Shown piece by piece: positions 40,001 to 52,000 of a DNA stretch of 64,000 nucleotides. A model generated the notes under the pieces. The model saw only the letters and a program-made list of their open reading frames with translations. It was not told the origin of the DNA and searched no databases. Source of the DNA: Lucinisca nassula (taxonomy: Eukaryota; Mollusca; Bivalvia; Lucinida; Lucinidae); the NCBI GenBank assembly GCA_963580285.1, contig OY757015.1, positions 134,672,029 through 134,736,028 of the forward strand, in the 5' to 3' direction. Position 1 is the first letter of the stretch. Every line of letters begins with the position of its first letter. The position numbers and the translations under genes are program-made.

Positions 40001-43000
40001 TTGAAAACTATAAGGGCTTCATTAATGATACTTGAGACAATACAGGGAATTCCCGGGAAATACAGGGAATTCCCGGAAAATACTGGGAAATATATATTTA
40101 CATAGGTGGTACCAATTGAAACTGCTTAATATACCCCAACTACCTAGCTATTTGAAAGCAAAATTATTTCAAGTTCATACAGGGCTTGAAAATTCCACTT
40201 TGTCTGCTTGCAATGACAAAAAAAATTGATGGACAAGTAAAAAGTTTGTCTAGTCCTTACAACATTTACCAAAGTTTACATGTACTTAGTCATGTAGGAA
40301 AAGTGAAATTTTGAAGAATTTTCCATCCCTTTTTATATTGAATAACTTGTAAGATCTATAGTCCCTTACCATCATATAGAATGTATATGATTTCTTTTCA
40401 AACATGATTCTAAAATATTAGTTTTTAATTTTCAGCTATTTCCCTTGACTTGTAAATACATGTAATTTAAATACTCAGGTGAGTATCTGTAGACAATTTA
40501 AGAAAACTTTTATGCTTAAATTAACAGTGTTCTTTTAATACTTGTCTCAAACAAACAATTAAATTATCACATATTTTAGCATTAGGAGTATAATTACCTG
40601 ACAAACTTGCAAACAAACCCTTTCTAGTGTAAACATCCTTAAAATTCCAACATCCAAAGAGTTGTTGTAAATCTAAAAAAAAATTGAACCGTGTGGTTTA
40701 GTGTTACATACAAAACATGTAGTTCCAATGCCAAACTCTCTTAAAGAAGCTAAGTGATTCTGATCTGGGTCTACAGTGTTTGCCCAGGCATGTCTGTCCC
40801 AAATATTGGGATCGTTATTTATTTTATCTTCTTAAGCATATGAGTGATTTTAAATAACTCTCTGCACCCTACATAACAACAGATCACTTTATATTTAGGC
40901 TTGTGTTTGGTTGAGTAAAAGCAGACTTATATATGTATCGGGAGGCATATTGCAAAAAAGCTAACTGTTAAATTACACAAATATTAATTGTGTTTTTCTA
41001 TGAACTAACTAAACAAAAATCATATTTCCCACTATTTCCCAATTTTTCCCACTTTTGCTGAAATTTGGAGTATTTCCCAGGACGGTAATTACCGGTAAAT
41101 ACAGTGGGAATTCCCGTTACCGGTATTTACCAACCAACCTTGTCTGGCAGTGACAACTTTTATGCAGTCATCCCTGTTTGACTATGACCTAGATTTCATG
41201 GTTCAGTGACTTTGTGCCCCCACAGGCACGACATAGCCTTCGATGGAATTCTTATTTTATTGAAAATAGCTGCACTATTCTTACATAGTGAGGTCAGAGC
41301 CTAATGTAAGAGGTTTATCTATAGAAACTGGAGTGAAATCATGTATTGTGTTTGACAAACAGTGTAGACTCAGACCAGATGTCACAGAATGTGGCGTCTG
41401 ATCAGGATCTACACGGTTTGCTTCTAGTACTGGAATTTAGGTGTAAGTCCCCATTCAGGACCATTTATCAAATCTGAACCCAGAGACAATCGTCAATTCA
41501 CTGCTATCAGTGCTTTGATTATTCATTATGATAACACACCTGTGCAACATTATGCATTTTTTCATGTGTCCAAAATGGCTACTATTCTAATGAAAATCAG
41601 TAATAATTTTCTTATTTTTACTGCAAACATAGGTTGTGGGTGCCTGTTAGAACTGCCTCATTGAGGCGGTTCTAACATGTACCCACAACCTTTGTCTTGG
41701 AGCAGAAATAAGAAAAATAATGTACATCCCGTAAGCCCCAGTTTTCTGTATATAAAGTTGGGTTTAGTGGGGTGTTCATTTCACGGACTTGTTCCCGTGA
41801 TTTTGAGGCAATGCATGAGAAAAGGGCTCTTAGCATTTTCTGATTTATCATTCTTTGAATGTACATATGGAGCCAACTAAGAGGGCTGTATATATGACTT
41901 CTTGCAAACTACCTCAAGGACTCTACTTTAAAGTTCATTTTCAAATCTAGGGTTGTCAGAAAATGGCTGAGTTTTTTTTTTTTTTGCATACAGTGTAGGC
42001 CCTGATCAGATGGCTGCCATGTACTGCAGCAAACATTCAGTTTGCCTTTAATAGTGAATAGTTGAATCTATAACTTAATGTTACTAACAACATATAAACA
42101 TGTCCGCCCAGAGTTATTTGCCACCTCATACATTTTGAGACAAAAACTGCCTTGCAGTAGCTGTTAGCATCTCAGACTGACCCTTTTGATTTCAGGTGTA
42201 CTGGTCCAATGGTGCTCAGGTAAGCTTATCTGTATTTATTATCAGTATTGTAATCCAATTAACTGTCTCAGTTTAACAATTAAAAACACCCCCACCAGTT
42301 GGGGCTTGGAGAACTAGATCGGGCTGCATTGTGCTTCTGGGCAGAGCTGAAACTGACCAAACATTTGAGTTCTGGTAAACCCCTAAGAATGTCTAAGCCT
42401 GTCCAAGCAAAGTGGTACAAATTGTACTGTCTATGCATATAAACCCTAGCACTTTCTTTGAGCCGTAAGGCTTGAGACATCATTTCATCCTAGTGTGTGT
42501 AAAATCCAACAAAATTGGAAGCAATGTCGAAATTACCTTAATAGTACTGATGACAAAAGTAAAACCTCAACACAACAACATCACATAAACTGCCAATCAA
42601 GAATGTAGTAGATTGTTTGCTAGTTACACCTGTCCAAATATTCAGGGGATGGTTGTCTTCAAAACTTTTGTTTTTAGATATTCAAAAACACACCTATACA
42701 AATACATAGTGAATTTTACATCCGAAAAAAAAAACAAAAATTTTAAGATGAAAAATTATATTTTCTTATTTCTGCTCAAAATATGGATTGTGGGTACTCA
42801 TTAGAACTGCTCATCGGGGCAGTTCTATGGAGTATCCACCATCTATATTTCAGAGCAGAAATAAGAAAAATAAGGTTACCCCTGTAAACCCCAGTTTTTA
42901 ATGTATAAAAGTGGCGTTCAAGGGGGCGAAAGGATTATATAGGCATGTTTTCTTGAAGTTTTAGAGGAAAATTGTAAGTTTTAGGTCCTCAAATACCATT

Positions 43001-46000
43001 GTATGCAGAGCCATAAACATAATTTGCAAAAATAAAACTAATGATTTGCCTAGTGACAATTTTAACCCTTATCCTGCTTAATATTCAATTTAGCCACACC
43101 CATTTCTGACTTTGAACCAATCAGATTGCTTGATGTAATTTATTTCTCTAAAAATTCATAAACTAAATGTCAAACAGTGTAGATCCTGATCAGATGGCTT
43201 CTGAAGAAGCCATCTGATCTGGATCTACACTGTTTGCAAAGATAGGGTTTTTGTGAACAGCAGGATAAGGGTTAAATACAGTTATTCTTATTCTTTGATT
43301 CAGTTAAATGGCTGAGAAATATTTTTTATCAAAATGGCCTGTCCCTGAGGTTATAAAACTATTTTCATGCTCAACTCAGTTGGGCATAAAATTTGTAATG
43401 CTCATAACTATTAAAATACAAACAAATCAGGAAATTTTCAGGCTCAGATCATCACAGAATAACATTTATCCCTTAAAGGTAAAAGTCAAAATAGAAGTGA
43501 AGGCAATGATCAGGAATCGATACAATCGACCCACAGCTCCCATCAGAGACACCAAAGGGAAAGAAACACAAACTTGAAACAACTATACCCATATGGAAAC
43601 ATCAATAGTGGAAATTAAAAGGACAGTTACTTTCCCACAAAATGGCCAATAGGCTATCCAAAACAAAATAATATAAACGATGCACACACTCAAAGACATA
43701 ACAAAAATAAAACAATACAGAAGAACTGCCTTGGAACGGTCAGTGAAACAAATTCCACTGGGGGGCCCAAATCGATTTTACGTGGCCACAACCCCCACCC
43801 TTACTTCTACTGCAAACAACCCGCCCAGTCCACACAAAGGCCCCCAACCCACCAGCGCAACATCCCTGTGAACACAAAAATCAAACAACCACAGAGACGA
43901 AACAATGGCAAGGACTCGACAGCAAGAAACCACTGAAATGCCGGAGCAAAAGAAAACCAACAGCCAGACCCTGATGGGCCTGACCATAAACAGAGCACCA
44001 GGCACCAACCAACACCACACAAAACCAGATTCTCTCCAACTCTCAGCAACCCTTTATGCTGGAAACGCCACAGAACCCGAGGCCCGACCCTCCGGCATGT
44101 AACCAAAGAGGGAAGCAAAGCAGCCATCCGCGACCGGTCCAACCACCACCCACGCAGTCTACGGCACAACACCCATGCCGCACCCAATCCTCCCACACCG
44201 AAGAATAACCCCACAAAGTAATGATGCAATATTAAGCAAGCCTGCCAATATCATATGATATTAGCAGGATTTTACGTTGGATTTTATCACAGGTTTCTAA
44301 TCATTATAGCTTGTAATAAAGGGACTACACTATATTTAGATTATTTCACCAGTGGATAAAGGAATTTCCAAGTGCATAATGGAGAATCTGGAGCCCTGGC
44401 CGGAATCCTGGGATGTTGGGGAACAAGAATCCCATCCATTAAGGACTGACCCTTATGATGATGTGTTCAAACGTTACAATGATGATGTCAAGAAACTATG
44501 CTATTTCAGGTAACATTACGAAAACACGCATATATGTATATTATTCTGACCCCCTTGAACCCCACTTTTATATAGTAAAACTGGGGTTTACAGGGTTAAA
44601 CCTTATTTTTTTTTATTTCTGCTCTAAAATATAGATTGTGGGTACTCGTTAGAACCGCCTCGATGAGGCGGTTCTAGTGAGTACCCGCAATCTATATTTT
44701 GAGCAGAAATAAGAAAAATATCACAATTTTTCATCTTAAAATTTCGATTTTTAGGTGGTAAAGTTTTCAATGTATTTGTATAGGCATGTTTTCATAATGA
44801 CCTTTCATGATGGTAACACATCCGTGTGAAACAGTGTATTCTTTCGTATCTCCAAAGCTGTTATTTTTCCGATGAAATTTGGAATACTTGTCTTATTCAT
44901 AGCCAAACAAAGATTATTTGGGCTCGTTAGAATTGCCTCCTTGAGGAGGTTCTAACGGTACCAACAACTCTGTTTTGGTTGTGGGTGTTTGTTAGGACTG
45001 CCTTGTTGAGGGAGTTCTAACAAATACTCACAAGCAGAAATAAGAAAAATTATGTTTACCCCCATGTAAACCCCAGTTTTCTCTGTATAAAGAGAGGTTT
45101 TTGAGGAGTATTAATCACATGGACTTGTTAACATGATGAATCCCTTTCATCCCCTGAGTTTTCCAAGTAGACTCTTATGTCTTTCAATTTAGACATATCC
45201 ATTCCTGTAAAAGCATTAACAGTGTGTCAAACAGTGTTGATCCTGAAGAAGCAGCTCAGCCTCATCTGGCTCTACACTGTTTGCATAAATGCCTGGTTTG
45301 GAGGGTTGAAGGGGTTTAAAACAGAAGGAAAATTAGAATATGCAACATTCTTATTTTTTTCTCCCCTTGGTAATTTGTTTGTTTGTTTTGGAGTTTAACA
45401 GCCCACTCAACACTATTTAAGTCATTTTTGAGCCGGTCAGTTCATCTTACCCACACTTTTCCTGGGCAGGCTTATTCTTAAGCAATTAACCATTACAGTG
45501 CACATCCTTTTGCCAGAAACTTACAACTGCCCTTCTTGAATCAGCAGAAGGGAGAGAATGACTAGAAAAGATTTCATGATCAATCTCCAAGAAAGAATGT
45601 TGCCGACCCCGGCAGATATGGAACCCGCATCCTCCTGATCACCAGTCGGACGTGCATCCGACTGAGCTACCGAGGCCGGCGCTCACCTTAGTTAAAGGCT
45701 GTGTGGAGCTTATAGGATGATTAGCTCTGTCATTTTTCCTTGTCCCTCTTTGTCCATTAACATTTTCAGACCGTTTCTTCTCTATACCAGCTGGACAAAT
45801 ATCAGTTATATTTTACAGGGCACATGACTAAGATTCGTCCATATATGTTAAAAATCCTTAAAAGATCTCTTCACGTGTGAATGCCAAAGATCACTAGGAT
45901 TAAGTGTCTTTATCATATTACGTCGCGTCTGAGAGTGTAATAACGTCATGTATTATTTTTGATAATCCACTAGTGGATTAAATATGCAAATTAGCTAGAC

Positions 46001-49000
46001 ACGTCCCGTGGCGTTTACTAATGGCGGAATATTGACATTTTTGTAAACAATCGTGAATAAAATGCGTTTTAAATGTCATCTGATAAATAGAATCTTGCAT
46101 TCGTGCTCATGTATTATCGAATTTATTAAACTCGTTGAGGAAAAGGGATAAAATGCTCGGCAAAGCCTCGCATTTTATCCCTTCTCCTCAACTCGTTTAA
46201 TAAATTCAATAATACATGAGCACTCATGTAAGATCCTCTATGTAATCATTTCAAACAACTTCTCTGACACCACTAGATCTATTTCATTTGAGTAATAAAT
46301 CCAAGTTTGTTGGTCAGTTGCTTGTAGACAAAATCACTCATGCTATGTGCTTGTGCTTTGAACTGCTTTTCAATGTCAGTCAGGTGAAAATAGACAGATC
46401 ACTCGTGATAGCAGTGATAACAATTTGATCAGCTTTGCAAATGACCTTCAAAGAGTGATCTATTTCCCAACAATATTCACCTTACTTGCATTATCTGCTG
46501 GTTCCTAGTCTGAAGGTTATCAGGGTTGGAAAAACAGGTAACCAGACCCCCCTGACCTTGAAAGGTCAGGGGGGTCTGGTTACCTGTTTTTCCAATATTG
46601 ACAATGTGCAAGCTGGGAGCCAGCAAATAATGCAAATATGGTGAATGCTGCTAGAGCTGATCTTAAGAGGGGAGGCAACTCCTGCAAAAGTATTTTTGTC
46701 TCACATGTCAGTAGGAAGGAAAGAATGGAGTAAATTCTTAACCTTTAAGAGTAGATCCCTGTTTTCCATGGGACAGGGCTTATAGAAAAGTGAACAGGAA
46801 GTTCCACAAGTTGTCTCCCTTTGAAAAATGGCAGAAAAATCTGCCAGGTGTTCCCATTCCCCTTAAGTAATCAGTATAATTCAGGGATAATTATGTCTCC
46901 CCAGATTTTTTTTTTTTTTTCGAAGAGACATATTGTTTTTACCCCAGGTGTCTGTCTGTCTCTCTGTCTGTCCGTCTGTCACACATTCGTGTCCGCTCTA
47001 TAACTTGAAAACCGTTCGAGCTTTATTCAAGAAACTTAGTATAAATATAAATCAGCATTAGACGACGTGCAGTGCGCAAGAACTATAACTCTCCCATTTA
47101 TACTTTTTGAATTATTTCCCTTGGAAGTTTGTCGGTATGTATATATGTATGGGCAAATCGTGTCCAGTCAATAACATTCTTATTTTCAGATGGATTTTAA
47201 AATTGCTTGGCAGAAATATTAACAACCATAAGACGATGTGTGGTGCGCATAAGGTAGGTCGGTACCTCAAAGGTCAAGGTCATACTTAGAGGTCAAAGGT
47301 CAAAAAAGGGGCCTTTTTTTCGTATTGGTCAATAACTTTCTTATTTTGAGATGGATTTTAAAATTACTTGGCAGAAATATTAACAACCATGAGACAATGT
47401 GTGGTGCGCATGAGGCAGGTCAGTATCTCGAAGGTCAAGGTCATACTTAGAGGTCAAAGGTAAAAAAAAAGGGCCTTTTTTCGTGTTTGGTCAATAACTT
47501 TCTTATTTTTAGATGGATTTTGAAATTACTTGGCAAAAATGTTAACCAATATAAGGTGATGTGTTGTGTGCATGAGCCAGGTTGGTACCTCTAAGGTCAA
47601 GGTCATACCTAGAGGTCAAAAGGTAAAAAAGGGGCCTTTTTTCAGGTTTTGTCAATAACTTGCTTATTTATAGATAGAATTTGAAGTTACTTGGCAAAAA
47701 TGTTAACTATCATGAGACGATGTGTTGCATGCATGATTCAGTTTGGTACCCAAATGTCAAGGTCATACATAGAGGTCAAAGGTCAAAAAGGTGCCTTTTT
47801 TCGTGTTTGGCCAATAACTTTCTTATTTTTAGATGGATTTTGAAATTGCTTGGCAGAAATGTTAACCTCCATGAGATGATGTGTTGCACGCATGACCCAG
47901 TTTGGTACCTGAAAGGTCAAGGTCATACATACAGGTTAAAGGTCGAAAAAGGGGCCTTTTTGTGTTCTGTCAATAACTTTCTTATTTTTAGATGGATTTT
48001 GAAATTACTTGGCAGAAATGTTAACCACCATGAGACGATGTGTTGGTTGCATGACCCAAGTTGGAACCTCAAATGTCAAGGTCGTACTAAGAGGTCAAAG
48101 GACAAACACATTTTTAGTGTTCAGTCAATAACTTTCTTATTCCTGGATAGATTGTGAAATTACTTGGCAGAAATGTTAACCATCATGAGAAGATGTGGTG
48201 CACGCTAGACCCTGGTCGGTATCTCCAAGATCAAGGTCATACTAAGAGGTCAGAGGTAAAAAAAGTTTTTTTTTTTTTTGTGTCCAGTCAATAACTTTTT
48301 TATTTCTGGATGGACTTTAGAAAGTAACCATGCAGAAATGTTCACCGTCATTAGACCATGAGTCATGTGCAAGACCAAGGTCCATATACCTCCAGTGTCA
48401 AGGTCATACCTAGAGATCAAAGGTAAAAAAAGGGACAGTCAATAACTTCCTTACTCTTTGATGGATTATGAAATTCCTTGGCAGAATATTAACCATCATG
48501 AGAAGATGTGTTGTAACTCAAAGGTCAAGGCTATACTTAGAGGTCAAAGGTAAAAAAGGGCTTTTTTGTGTATGGCCAATAACTTTTTTATTTTTCTATG
48601 AACATTTTTAAAGTTACTTTGCAGAAATGTTAATCTTCATTAGATGATGTGTTGCACACAAGACCCAGCTCAATACCTCCAATGTCAAGGTTATACTTAG
48701 AGGTCAAAAACGGGGGAGACATCTGTGTTTTTGTTGAAAAACAAATTCTAGTATTTCTTATTTCTCCATGAAAACATATGCTGTGGGTACTTGTTAGAAT
48801 CGCCTCAGGGACATATGTTTCTAAATAGGCAAAATTAGCCCCTGTTTATCTCTCTTACTTAGCCTGATCTGTAGCCATGCTCAAGTGCTGACATTTGTGA
48901 CATGCAGCTCATATGCCCAACTTGTTTTTTTACAGAGAACTGAATGAGAAGTCCCCTGTGAAGTTCACTTATACTGCAATGCATGGAGTGGGCTATCCTT

Positions 49001-52000
49001 TCACAGATGAATCTCTCACACAGTTTGGCTTTCCTCCTGTTATTCCAGTCCCAGAACAGGTTAGTGCAATAAAAAAAATGAAATTACAGTTGAACCTAAC
49101 CGTCTTTTACCTTTAGCATGCTTAGTTCTATTCAATACTCCCCCTTTGGAGGGAGTATCCTTATTTGAGCAGCCATAATTTCCTTAAACCTGAACCTATC
49201 CTCTCACACTTTGACACATTATAGGAGAGACATCTTCCGCCATTCTACCAGAAGTATTATGGGTCACGTGGCTTCCAAATATGGCGGTCACGTTATCTGA
49301 CTGGGAACCATTTGAGACACTAACAAAAAAAGAAAAAGAACTACAAGACAATGGCGTTCAGTTTGTGCTTTGAAGGATAAAATTGATAGCTTGTGTAGCT
49401 ACCTATATTATGGCTACCTATTTATCACCAGTAGTTGTTTAGATAGATTGGGTCTAGTATGCACAAAATTGTGATAAAACAGGTAAGGGGGACCTGTTGA
49501 AGACTGGCACTTGAGAAATTGTTGATTTTTAACGTCATTTCCGGGTGTAATGTTGGTAAAACCTGGGCCCTTGTAAGAAAGAACAATCCCTGCTGCATTA
49601 GATGGCCTCATCGGATGGAGTGTACTTGTTTTCTTTTGAGCGTGATAAGTTGCTCCATTTGGACCACCTCCTTGGGGGACTAAAGTGGCCTACAGCACGC
49701 TGAAGGTTAACATCTTTTGAACTAAGGAAACGCATGATTTTAGATGGTGGTTTTAAGAAGCACCATAATCTATGTTTGGACTACATATAAGAAAGAAAAA
49801 TAAAACACAAATTTTCATATGAATAATGCTTATAAAATACACCATTTTAGCATGCCCCTGCCCATCTGGGCTTGTAGAAATAGATTGGCTTGTATGGTGC
49901 TTCTGCCAGAGCTGAACCAATCAAACATTGGTACTGGTAAACTGCTTAGGAGGTCTAAACCTGCCCAGGTGAAGTGATGTGAGTCAGACCACCTCTGAAT
50001 ATTTAGACAATAGCAGTTTTTTGGGCAGTAGGGCTGGAGATGTCATGTCATCTCATTATCTGGTAAAAGTCCCAGAAAATTGGAAGCAGCATAGCCAAAA
50101 TGACATAGTGTTGACAGGGATTTAACCTTGACACAAACAAACATCATTTTAGTACAGGTATGTGTTATCATCATGAATGGCATGGCATGGCATTTTGAAT
50201 AACACATCTGTGTGACATCTTTCATGTCTACGAAATGGTGATTTTCCAGATTAAAATGTGTGATATTTTTCTTATTTAACTCCAAACAGGTTGTGGGTGC
50301 TCGTTAGAACTGCTCAGTTGTTTTATCAATCACCTATAGTCTAAACAGCAGAAGCAAGAAAAATAATGTACAACTCTGTAAACCCCAGTTTTCTTTTATA
50401 AAGTGGGGGTTATATAAAAATTTAGTTCTGTCTCCACCAAATTGTTTTTATGCTCCCCGAAGAATTTCGGGGGAGCATATAGTCGCCGCTTCGTTCGTGA
50501 GTCTGTGCGTCTATCCCACTCTTGTCCACGCGAATTCTCAGAAACTACTGGTGGGATTTCAATGAAACTTCATGGGAATATTAAGTATCGAAGGTGGATG
50601 CGCATATCACCTGCGTGTTTTGGTTCGATGATTTTTCCAAGAGTTATGGCTCTTTGATGAATTCTGCATGAATATATAGGGTACTGTTCATGTCTACGCG
50701 AATTCTCAGCAACTACTTGCAGAAATTCAACAAAACTTCAATGGTATCTTAAGCAGCAATAGGGGATGCGCATATTATCCATGCTATCTGGTTAGATGAT
50801 TTGTCACAGAGTTATGGCACTTTGTTTAAAGCTGCAGTGTAAGGTCACTGTGGCTATTTTTAGAAAAACTTTGTCATCACTCTGGTGCCTACATTTATTG
50901 ATGGATTTTAATATAACTTCACACAAATGTTGGGTATGATAATATCTTGAGCAAGTTCAACTTTCAGGATCCTGGGGTCAAGGTCATTGTGGTTATTTTT
51001 AGAAAAAAAACTTTGTCATCGCTCTAGTGCCTACATTTATTGATTGATTTTAATATAATTTCACACAAATGTTGGGTATGATTCTCGAGCAGGTTTGACT
51101 TTTAGGGTCCGGGGCTCAATATCAAGGTCACTGTGGCTATTTTTAGAAAAAAACTTTGTCAACGTTCTAGCGTCGTCATTTGCTGATGGATTTTGATATA
51201 ACTTCACACAAATGTTGGGTATGATAATATCTCGAGCAAGTTTGACTTCAGGGTCCTGGGCTCAAGGTCAAGGTCACTGCAGCTATTTTTAGAAAACTTG
51301 CTGGAGGCAAAAATCTTTCCAACTGTAAACGGAGTTCCATTGCACACAGCCTTTCATTATCAACCTCTCATCATTCTGATATGATTTATTCCGGCTTCTG
51401 TGTTGCTGATGTTTGTATGACAGTGCCATCAGGCAAGCTAATCTGTCCACCGACAGGTTTTGTTACACTCCATTTTGAAGTACAGTGTGTATACACAGTA
51501 TACCGCTCTTTAACTAGGATAATGTTTATGTTCCAACTATTGCAACTTCGGGGAGCATCCATCGGTTTCACCGATATTCTTGTTTTGTTTATTTTTCCAC
51601 ATGGCATAGCAGTTACAAGCCTTAACGAAAACACACCTATTCAAATATATTGAAAATTTTTGCCAGCAAAAAATGAATATTTTCTGATAAAAAATACTGA
51701 TATTTGTCATATTTCTGCCCTTAACATTGTGGGTACTCTCAAGACATCGTCATGATATGTCTGAAAAATTGTTGAAAGCGACGTTAAATCCGATTTCACA
51801 CACACACACACACACTCCTTAGAAACGCCTCCGCAAGTCGGTTCTAACAAGTACCCACAATCTGTGTTTTGTGTAGAAATAAGAAAAGTAATGTGTACCC
51901 CTGTAAACCCCAGTGGGTCAAAATTATATAGGCATGTTTTCGTGATGGTTGTTTCTTAACCCCTATCTTGCTGTTCACAACAACCCCTATCTTTGCAAAC

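Larger units (their letters stand above)
38378..41250 (+). mobile_element. H11: composite tandem-unit element with four nested insertions
   Basis: Units of about 170 bp keyed by AAGAGTCCATTTGTCAAG and TGACCTTGACCTACATTTC. A degenerate 5' end (GATATAGGAGTCCAG) lies at 38390 and a better one (GTCATGCCTGCTAGGCATGA) at 39724, so at least two copies are fused. Inside are P1 (38482), an S2 fragment (38895), H10 (39380) and a GGGAATTCCC-bounded insertion (about 40050). Probable 3' end: GCCCCCACAGGCACGACATAG near 41216. Confidence 0.6.

Noticed and set aside
43807..44229. 140-codon minus-strand protein rich in Trp, Gly, Leu
   Set aside because: No domain, and the composition follows the A/C-rich opposite strand; kept only as a compositional observation.
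47681..48157. 158-codon + strand ORF with repeats of [10 protein letters not shown]
   Set aside because: It runs through three tandem units of H2b; the frame is an accident of a 160-bp unit with few stops, and H2 does not preserve it.
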